DNA from: Aquila chrysaetos chrysaetos
Taxonomy: Eukaryota; Chordata; Aves; Accipitriformes; Accipitridae
Direction of reading: 5' to 3'
Assembly (NCBI RefSeq): GCF_900496995.4
Contig: NC_044027.1
Location: forward strand, 8,270,743 to 8,334,742
Length of the DNA stretch: 64,000 bases
Shown here: positions 55,336-64,000 of the stretch, in pieces
How positions within the stretch are numbered: the stretch's first letter is position 1
How the letters are laid out: each line of letters starts with the position of its first letter
Translations under genes and position numbers: made by a program
Notes under the pieces: generated by a model
Database searches by the model: none
What the model was told of the DNA's origin: nothing
What the model saw: the letters and a program-made list of their open reading frames with translations, nothing else

Positions 55336-57224
55336 GGCAGCAGAGCCGGGCTGTGCCACCAGCCGGGCTCCTTGGGGCCGAGCGTGGGTGCCTGTTGGGG
55401 AAGCGGCTGCTGCCAGCTTGGCCATGGCAGGCGAGGAAGGGAACACAGTATTTTACAGAGGTAACAAACGATTTGCAGCACCCGCACATGGGCCTGCCCG
55501 GCCACCACACTGCAAATGTGGGCCCTTGGGGAAATGGCCATAGACGCACCTTCTCACCTCCCCAGATCCCACCTGCAGGAGGTCTGTCTGTTCCTCCTGG
55601 GCAGCACACCCTGGCAGGCAAAGCCTTGGGCTGCAGGATGGATTGGTTGAAGGTGGGGAAAGCCTGAGTGTACAAACTAGCTCCAGCATGGTCCAGCGGC
55701 TAGCCCCCTGCCCTGGACAGAGCCATGGGTGCTGGATCTGGCCCCTCAGCTGCCTGGTGGCAGCTGGGACGTGCCCAGGGGGTTGTGCTCCCCACAGCCG
55801 AGAGGGCTGGATACTTTCATTTTGAAGCAGAAGCTTAAATTCTGCTAAAATCAAAACCACCGTCACGCTCTGCACCATGAGCTGCAGGGACTTTCCTGCA
55901 CCTGAGGATTTCAATTCCCTCCAGCCCTGGCTCCACAGACAACTCAGGCTGCCCCCAGACCTGCTCCCCACGCCCCCCCCCCCCCCGGGGAAAAGCCACA
56001 GCCCTGCAGTGGGCTGAGCTGGATCTGTCCTCCCAGCCCTCCATCATGCAGCACAGCTAGGGGGGAGAAGGCAAGGCTCCCTGCCAGCCAGCACTCCGCC
56101 TGCCACGAGCCAAACAGTTCTCAGCGCCCTCCAAATACCTCCCTGCCCACCCCAGCGGGGCCAGGGGCAGCAGCCTGGTGAGGAGGCAGTGGCTCCCTGC
56201 CTGCACTGGGACTTGACCTCGCTTGGTGTGCACAGGAGGAGTCAAAGAGAGGGAGGGCAAAGCTGTTCCCAGCACATTTTTCTGCTTTGACACACTTGCG
56301 AACCCTTCGAGTGCTGCAGCTGGGTTCCCAGCACCCCGCATCGGCTCTCCAGCCTGCACCCTTCCGCCAGTGGCACACGGGGCCCCTGATTCCCCAAATA
56401 CCTGGCAGGGAGCAGCACAGGATGACTGTGCAGGGCAGGCAGAGGTTTTTGGGCTCAAGTCACAGGCAAGGGTGTCTCGCCAGCCCTGACATGTGGAGCA
56501 GTAAAAGCTGCCCCAGGGTCCCATGCATGCCAGTCTCAGCACTTAATGAGGTCTTGCAACTGGTTCAGGCTCTCAGCGCTGCCAGTCGGGAGCCTGTAAA
56601 AATCAGCTGTGGTGCAATGTCCTGGGCATGCGTCGAGATGAGCCCCAGACCCCCCAACATCCAAAGCCAGCCTTTAGTTTAATAAAGAAAGAAAAGCTCC
56701 TAAGGCAGAGATACGACATTTGCAACACCGCGGGGCCCCTCGGGCAGCTCGCCAGCAGCCTGACAGAGGGACGCACTTTGCATCTCGGTTTGCGTTTTAC
56801 CATCCGCCAAGTCCAGGAGAAACCCAAGCAGGCACGGTGCTCGCACAGCCCATTGCCACACATGGCTGCACGACCCACGTGGCGGCAGAGCTGGGGCTCT
56901 GCTCCCTGAGATGGCCCCTTCCCCAGCAGGGCAGGACTGTGGGTGGCAGAACCCCGTGCCCAGCTGACCTGACAGGATCAGCTCCTCCTCCTTACTCTGA
57001 GATGAAGATGCTGAAAGGCCAGCAGCATCCTTGGCAGCCTGGGAAGGGAGATCCCGGAGGACTTGGGAGGCTCTGGATATTTGCTGGCTCAGTGCAGCTG
57101 TGCTTTGCTCCTGCCTGTGCTTTGGAGGGTCCCCTGCAGAGCGGCTGCTCCCCTCGCCTGGGCAGCACCAACCCCCTGATGGAGGAGGCTTTGTCTTCTA
57201 CTCCCACCACCTCCCACCTGGTCA

Positions 57225-57420
57225 CCCCATTCCCACCCCCTCCAGTATGATCAACCCACTCTCATCACCTCCACAACATCCACCTTCAGTCTGGTGACCC
57301 CACACCAACCAGACCCACATCCATCAGCCCCAATCCCATCACCTCCAGTATAGTCTCCCCACTCCTATCACCCCCACACCTATCACCCCCACTCCAACCA
57401 CTTCCACATGCATTCAACAC
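57225..57420 (+). repeat. C-rich low-complexity tract (ATCACCCCCA-like)
   Basis: Imperfect repeats of CACCCCCACTCC, TATCACCCCCAC and CATCACCTCCAC. They keep several frames open but encode nothing recognisable. Confidence 0.75.
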
Positions 57421-60400
57421 CAAGCTTTTCCCTGCCCTCTCATTTCCCTTGTGCTCTGCCTTTTTGCCTTGGGAGGCATTTCTGGCTCGATGCTCTCCAG
57501 TTCATTCACTTCTCGCTCACGTGTTCGCTCCGGGCTCTCTTGCCCTGCCAATACCCACCCTGCATCCCAATGCCAAGACCATTTCCCTGCATAACCCTTC
57601 TTAGAGCTTGTCACCAGCCACTCCACAGAGAAGTCACTTTTCCCTTCAGCCCCCTTCCGAGTCCCATTGTGACTCCTAACAGCCTTCTCCTCCTGGATTT
57701 AGCAAAACCCATCCAGTCCTTTTGGTTCATTCTCTTTTTTCCCCCAACCAAATGGTTTGCAACATTTTTTTTTTACTTCTGGGGGGGAGCTGAGCAGGCA
57801 GCAGCCTTCCAGCGGCCCCATAAGAGTAAACCCAAACCTGTGCCCTGTGGTTCCGCTGAGCCCTGCATCAAAAAGCCATGATGAGCAGAGGCAGCTCATG
57901 AGCAAACCCATTTCTGTCACACCCAGTGACAGTGATGAGAAGAGGAGCAAAGCTCTGGCAGCATCTCGGCAGAGAACCCCCCAGCCCAGGGCTCCCTGAT
58001 CCCATGCACAAGACAGTCCGGAACTCCAACTCCAGCCCAGAGTTGCAGCCCTGCAGGGCTCAGGCAGTGGCAAACACACAAGCACACAGATGGAAAATGG
58101 CTGAAAGCAGATTTGACATTTTGCAGAATAGAAGGGGAAGGAGTGATGCTGGGGACGGCGGGGAAATAACCTCCCACAGGGCTCCCGCTGGCAGCGGAGG
58201 TTTCCATCCTGCCTCTCAGCTCTGTGTGATGTTTGACAGGTCATACCCTGGACGTGTTTGCCACAAGATTGTGCACCCAGGACCCTGAGCCCACTGAGGT
58301 GGTGATGCTGTTCCTGGTACGCTGTTCCTGCTGCAGCTATCTGCAGCCACCAGCCTCCCTGGCCAGGCTGGCTGCACTGCTGGTGCTGGAGGAGGGCACA
58401 CGGCTCCCCGACTCAGCCTTCACCACTCAGGCTGTGGGCTGAGGACAGATGATGACAGAAGAGGGGAGAGAGCTTTATCCTGACCTCTTTGGGCAAGCTA
58501 TGGCAGCAGCCCAAGAGCCCGGTGAGAGCCTCACACAGAGTCTGGCACCATCTCTCACCTTGGGGTGGTCCCTGTGAGCGTGGGACTGCTCCAGAAACCG
58601 TCACCCCCTGGGCACAAAGGAGGTAGGGAAAGAAACGGGCATGAATGCCAGATCCTCTCTGGCAGGGTACAGAAGGGCTGCACAACCCTTGCTTGGCCAA
58701 GGAAGGCTCTGGGAATGAGCTGTGGCTCAGCATGTGCTGCAGGGCTGGCAGGGAGCATGCAGACCTCGCACCCAGAGCCCCTCCTGACGAGTGTCACCCC
58801 TGAACCCAGTCTGTCCCCTCCTGGGCATGCTGCTATCACCAGATGGGCAAGGTGGACTGCAGGCAGACGGGCAGGGAGATGGCTGCATGCAAGGCAACAT
58901 GTGTCACAACATGGCCAGACTCAGCGGGTCGCTGCTCAGCATCTCTGGGGGCTGTCAGGAGGGCTCCCATGGGGCAGCCAGCAGCCCTGGGGTGGTGGGC
59001 AGTGGGCAGTGGGCAGGGGCTTTGTCGCAGGCAGCATACAGGCAGCTGGTGAGAAGGGGGAGTGCTCGGAGGGTGCAGGCAGCCCCTGCCTGCAGACCCC
59101 CACGGTGCAGTGCGTTTGTTTGCATGGCGTATTGCTGCAGGTGTGCCAGGAGCTGGCAGCCGCCCCCGTGTGCCACGGCCTGGCCAATGTGGTTTCTCGC
59201 TGGCATGCAGCCACCATGCCGGCAGCAGCTGCCCCCCCCCGGGGTGCTCACACCCTCCCCGGCGTGCTTGGTGGAGCCGGGGCCCCTGTGGCAGCTCTGT
59301 CTTCAGGCTCTGACCTCCCAGCTGGGATGCCCTTGGGCTGGATGCTGCTCACTCCCACAGGGCTGGGCACTTCGCATGCGCTGCGGGCTTATCCACGCAC
59401 CCCAGCACCTGCTGGCAGCTGCCTGTTGTGGGCAGCCAGCAGGACCCTGTCTGCGTGCCCATGGTGCCCAGCACCCCATGGAGGGTGGAGGTGCTCAGCA
59501 GCTCTGGACAATGAAATCGTGACCTTATCTTGAGCAGAGCCTGCCATGACCCAGGACTGCGTTGCTGCTCCTGAGAGGGGGGCTTCAGGAGCACAGCAGA
59601 GTGAGGGGCTCCTATTTCCCCTTTGTTTTGCTTGGTCACCATCCCCAGGTGGGACAGGAGAGACACTGCACACTCCATCCTTGTGGGAAGCCGCTGGTGG
59701 GAAGCCCCTTATGGTCTCTGCAGTGGCTGGGGGTGTGGAGATGGAGCAACTATTTGCCCTTGCAAATGCCGGTGTTGCCATTACTGTTACAATGAAGTCG
59801 GAACATGCTCTCCATCGCAGGTAAATATCTCGCAGCACAGGTGGATTTGCCTCTCTTGAGGTCACTTTATTTCCCGGGTGCCATTGTCACTGTGCTGTCC
59901 CCTGGGTCTCTCCTGGTGACTTTTCATTTCCACTCATTGGCAAGAAGAAACGCTCAGCAGCTCCTTGCTCCTGCCCAGAGGAGCCACCTCCAGCGCCGAG
60001 TACCCTGGCCCTGTCCTGGCTGGCAGCCCTGCAGCTCCCAAAGCCCCTCCAAGAGAAGACACCAGCCCCTTCGAACCCATGCTCAACCCCCAGGATGTTG
60101 GGGACAAGGTTGGGGGGAGCCCATCAGCAAACACTTGCCAGCATGAAGGGGCTGCAAGAGCCCAAGAGGGCCAGATCCTTCCCTCACGCAAGCAGTGCTG
60201 AAACATGCCCTGGGGTGGTGGGTGCTCTTGCAGGTTCATCCCACATCATGGGCATCTCCACCCCACGTGGGTCCCTAGCCCGGGGCTGGGCGCTCCCCCC
60301 CTGCCATCAGCAGGAGGAAAAATGCAGAAACTATGTCTCAGCCTCGGCTGTCCCTCACCATGGCGTCAGGGCTGCTTTCTGACAGCCCTGCAGATCGCCA

Positions 60401-60778
60401 GGCAGGGCTTCTTTCCTTGGTCCCAGCCCAGACAGGGGTCAACACTGCTGAGGGACCCACCTCTCCATTGAGGCAGCAGCTACCCAGATGTTCCATATGT
60501 GGAGGGCCACTACGACACCAGAAGCCCCAGGCCAGGAGCAGACCTACCTGTGAGCCATCCATCATTCCTAACAGCCTTTGCTGATGGAGCTGCCCAGTCT
60601 CCCCAGGCTTTGCTCTCCTTGCAGCTCAAGATCTAACTTGAATCCTCCCTGCTGTGAGTTGAGACTTGGCCTCGTCCTCATGGAGAGCATAAAAATCCCA
60701 TACTCTTGCCTGCATTAGCTCAAACACATGCCAAGGCTGTTGGGGAGAAAGTGGTTCTCAGTGCAGACCCTGCTCATC

Positions 60779-60958
60779 TCACAGGGCCACTGGGGCCGGG
60801 GGAACTTCTTGACAAATGGAGCAGCAACAGAGGGGATGATGGTGCTGCTGGTCATACAGCTTGGCCAGGATGTCATCGTGGAAATGGCATGTCCTGCCAG
60901 TGAATTCGGTGACAGATGGTCCCTCTGCACAATCCTCCCAGGCAGTCTGGGATGGTCC
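60779..60958 (-). other. Exon-like open segment with stop, unassigned
   Basis: On the minus strand, after an acceptor-like CTGTAGCAG, a 59-residue frame runs to TGA at 60779-60781. It includes TCHFHDDILAKLYDQQHHHP followed by a cysteine-rich CCCSICQEVPP. Codon choice looks natural, but I recognise no family and see no linked exon. The other minus frame over the same bases is also open, so chance is a real alternative. Confidence 0.2.
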
Positions 60959-63900
60959 CTGCTACAGTTCATCCTCATCACCATGCCTGGAGGAGGAGTG
61001 GGAGGTCCCCGCAGCTCCTCCATGGCATCACCTGCCAGCCTCTAAGCAAAGGCATCAGCCTCCGCCTGCACTCCCTGCACATCTGGAGCAGGACGGAGGA
61101 AAATACAGGCAATAGGAGCAATCTTAACACCCAGGACCACGTTCCCAATCCATCCTGCCACCATCCTTCTCTCTGGACAACTCTTGGCAGGGCTGAGACC
61201 AAGGCTGGTCACCTCTGGCACCAAAGCTGGTCCGTTATGGCTGTAGGACACACTGTGAATGAAGGTGCACAGGTCACATGCCGCCACAGGGGCCCCAAAC
61301 TTACTGAGAAACCTTTGGTAGAACAAGGGTGGAAAAAGCAGGGATTTTGGTGAGGACCAGGCTGGTGCCAAGCACCTTTGGAAGGCTCTCACCATCTGAT
61401 GCAATGGTTGGCTTCCATGGTACAGCTGACCCCATGGGGGAGCAGAGCGTGAAGGCACACAGCTGGGCTCTGCCACCATTTCCAGCACAGAGGAGCTCAC
61501 AGGGAGCACTGCCTACTTTGAGAACAACCATGTGCATCTCACCTCGAGGGAAAACACCAGCTCTTGCAGGGCTTCTCCAAAACGGTGCCCCAAAAACAGT
61601 CTCAGAAAGAAGCCATACAAGCTGCTGACTGGGACCTACAAGAGGAAAGCCCCTGGGAGCAGTCTGGGGGAAGACTCACTGCTGCTGGAGCCAGGAGAAA
61701 CCCTGGGAGACCTCGTGCAGCGATTCCCCATGTTCCCAGCCCAACACCTCCCAGACGTGCTAACATGACCCCAGCGTGTTGGTGACATGTGAGGTCACTG
61801 CGGTGAGACAGGCGTGTTTCTGGGGGGCCCCCAACACCTCCACATCTTCTCACTGCAGCGGGAAGCCTGGGGAGCTATCTATAGCATCACATGGTTGTGT
61901 CACACAAAAAAAAGGTAAAACGGGGTAATAATATACTCATAAACATGTGGCATTATTTTAGGCTTTTGCTGAAACCAAGGGATTTGCTCTCTACTGTTTC
62001 ATTGGCCAACTGGAGGAGAGAAAGCTGGGACAGATGGCGGTCCAACCTCACCAAACCTGGTTTTGCTCTTTCGCTGATGAACAGGACATCAGCAGGCAAG
62101 TGGCGGCAAAACTTTAATTTCACCCTGCAGAAAAAAATACCTGCGAGTGGAAAATGCTGACAGGCTCTTTTTGGAGGCGAAGTCGGGGAAGGAAGGTGTG
62201 TGCTCCATTCCTCGCATTCCTCCCCAGCTCCCTCCGGATGGCAGCCGTCCTCCCCAGGGTCCACCCAGGTGCCCAGGGGGTGATGGAGAGGGCTGAGGAT
62301 CCTGTCCTGCAGCCTCCCTGGTTCCACCAGCTGGGCAGGGCTGAACATCTTCCCTTCCCAGTGCGGGGGCAGAGGGATGGGACCAAGGTCTGAATCCTGC
62401 TGGGGTCTGAGAAACGAAATCTTTGATCTATGTGGGCAGCATCTTCAGAAACACTTGGGTGAGGCTCCCTCACAGGTGAATGCTGTGTCCCTGGGTGCCA
62501 TCCCACTGAACCCCAGTGTCCTGCCATGGCCGTCACATTGCATCTCTATGGCCACACACCAGCGCCTGCTTCAGAGCAGGGCACCTTGGGCTCATCCGAA
62601 CATCCAAGAGCAGCTGGTGGGATGTCGCCTCCTCCAGACACCCCACACTGGCCCCTCTCCTGCAACACCAACCCGAAAACCAGAGGAAAAGCCATTGCGT
62701 GGCTGTGCACTCCCATCCCCGTGCCGTCCTGGCTGCCGGGCGCGGAGCAGCGCTGGCTCCCTCCCGGGCACATGCGTGAGGGCAGCGCGCCAACAGCTAA
62801 TGGGAAAGTTCAGGGTCGGGGCGAGCCGCGGGGAGAGGCACATAAAGGGCTCATTGTGCGGCAGGTCTCTCTCGGCTGTGCTCATACAGGGCTAGCAGTT
62901 CAACAACAAAACGCAGCCCAGAAATATGACAAGACACCTTTTTCCCAGGCTGCTGTTAAACTCTAATTAAACATTTCAGCACACTTGAGCAAGGGAATGT
63001 CTGCTTCTCGGGCCCAGGCTATCTCAGCTGGAAAACGTCTCCTCTGGTACAAATGGGCTCGCGCAGGTTGACCCAGAAAGATGCCCCTTGGGCCCACGGA
63101 TGATGTGAGCCCATGTACCAGGGTGGGCAACCTGCTCCCATCCACCCGCCTTCAGGCCAGCAAGGAGGTCAGGCCAGAGGACAGGTCCGGGCTGGAGCAG
63201 CCCAAGAAGGGGCTGTGCAGCCAGGCACACCACGGGCCATGCCACCGCTGGCAGCCGCTGGCAGTTCTGCCCACTCCCTGCCGTGGCACCTGGGAGTTCC
63301 TGCTCCCGCTGAGGGACCATGGCCTGGAGAAGCAAGAGGCAGTGTCTGCACCCATGTCAGCCCGGTACAAAGGAGAGCCAGGCAATAGCAGCTCCGTGAT
63401 AGCCTCAAATCAAGCCTTTATGACCCAGAAATTGCCCACTGAAGAAGAGGGACCGTGAGTCTGCCTTGCCCATATGTGTCTGTGCAGCACCTTAGGAAAG
63501 GTCAGTGCCTCCCCAACCCACCATCCTGCAAATATTTAACGTCATGCCTTACAGCAGCTGTATAGCACAGCCGACAAGCTCTGTCTTCAGACCTGATAGG
63601 TTTTTGGACCTCACAGCTCCTATTTCAGTGAAGTGATTCTTCCCAAACTTCATCACTCCCACAGCCAGTCCCAGGGGACCTGGTTCTCCTCCCCAGGCCT
63701 GGACTATGGTTCGGCTCCCCTGCTCCAGAGGTTTGGACGTCTAAAAATAACCCAACAGACAAGCAAAATGTTGGATTCTCATTCTTTGGGTGCTTTGCAA
63801 TGCTGACCCGCAGGCACTGACCATCATCACACCTTGCTGTGACATTTTGGTTGGTCTTAAGTAACTGCTTTCCCAACCTCCCCTATCCCACCCCCTGCAG

Positions 63901-64000
63901 CCTTTTCCATGCCTGGGCAGGGAATATTGTGCTTGGGCCCCTTCTCTGTCCCCCAGGGAAGCAGAGGTGCTCCCACACTTTCAATTGACCCAGAGATCTC

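Larger units (their letters stand above)
44163..64000 (-). other. Probable EXD3 upstream intron(s) or unassigned DNA
   Basis: Almost 20 kb to the right edge with no recognisable EXD3 exon. I looked on the minus strand for the conserved LKHFNVRVT, VDCS and DLEW (exonuclease) segments and did not find them. The stretch contains candidate enhancers (47130-47260, 51030-51290), a TGATGTCA cluster, a degenerate minisatellite (55030-55335), an A24 run (54576-54599), C-rich tracts, and two exon-like minus-strand segments of unknown status. Large overlapping open frames at 58565-59533 lack domain support. Confidence 0.5.

Noticed and set aside
58565..59533. 322-codon plus-strand frame with an overlapping 243-codon frame
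   Set aside because: Two long overlapping frames on the same strand indicate low stop density in GC-rich DNA; Ala/Gly/Trp/His-rich peptide with no domain.
60500..60670. Possible CR1 3'-end fragment
   Set aside because: Loose resemblance to the CR1 antisense end (TAACTTGAATCCTCCCTGCT) but too short and diverged to support.
1..64000. CRISPR arrays, prokaryotic operons, tRNA and rRNA genes
   Set aside because: No regularly spaced direct repeats, Shine-Dalgarno/operon structure, cloverleaf or ribosomal core sequence seen; the window is clearly vertebrate.

Overview
The window is vertebrate nuclear DNA, most likely from a bird. It is GC-rich with many small tandem repeats, the genes are spliced with GT-AG introns, and it carries a degenerate CR1 LINE, the dominant avian/reptilian retroelement. 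I recognise three protein-coding genes, all on the minus strand. In human two of them (NRARP, EXD3) are neighbours at 9q34.3 and the third (AMBP) is on 9q32. A microchromosome like chicken chromosome 17 is my inference. Most of the 64 kb is intergenic or intronic, and most long open frames in it are by-products of low stop density in GC-rich DNA.

Layout. (1) 186-2701: first five coding exons of an AMBP-type gene (alpha-1-microglobulin half of the precursor), running off the left edge before the bikunin/Kunitz part. (2) 2702-19599: intergenic, with a 22-23 bp minisatellite (4100-4257), an old antisense CR1 copy (about 5560-8110) and several AT-richer blocks that look like conserved non-coding elements. 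(3) 19600-23300: the NRARP gene, with a single 115-codon coding exon (22448-22795), a long AT-rich 3' UTR, a CpG-island promoter with a TATA-like box and octamer, and a CGGCT pentanucleotide repeat just upstream. (4) 23300-34190: intergenic, including a roughly 272 bp sequence present twice in inverted orientation 3.2 kb apart (27855-28126 and 31358-31630). (5) 34190-64000: the 3' part of EXD3 (mut-7 homologue). Only the last two coding exons (34409-34728 and 44069-44162) are recognisable. The remaining 20 kb to the right edge yields no recognisable EXD3 exon and is probably intron, though it contains some splice-flanked open segments of unknown status.

How they relate. NRARP is a feedback regulator of Notch and Wnt/LEF1 signalling. 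It is normally embedded in a neighbourhood of non-coding control elements, and the AT-rich, homeobox/SOX/GATA/TCF/RBPJ-motif-bearing blocks between 10 kb and 51 kb, including those in EXD3 introns, are plausible members of that landscape. AMBP (secreted liver lipocalin) and EXD3 (predicted 3'-5' exonuclease) have no functional link to it. NRARP and EXD3 keep the same order and orientation as in human; AMBP in place of TOR4A on the far side is a synteny difference. I found no prokaryotic system, CRISPR array, tRNA or rRNA. The most unusual structure is the inverted repeat pair.
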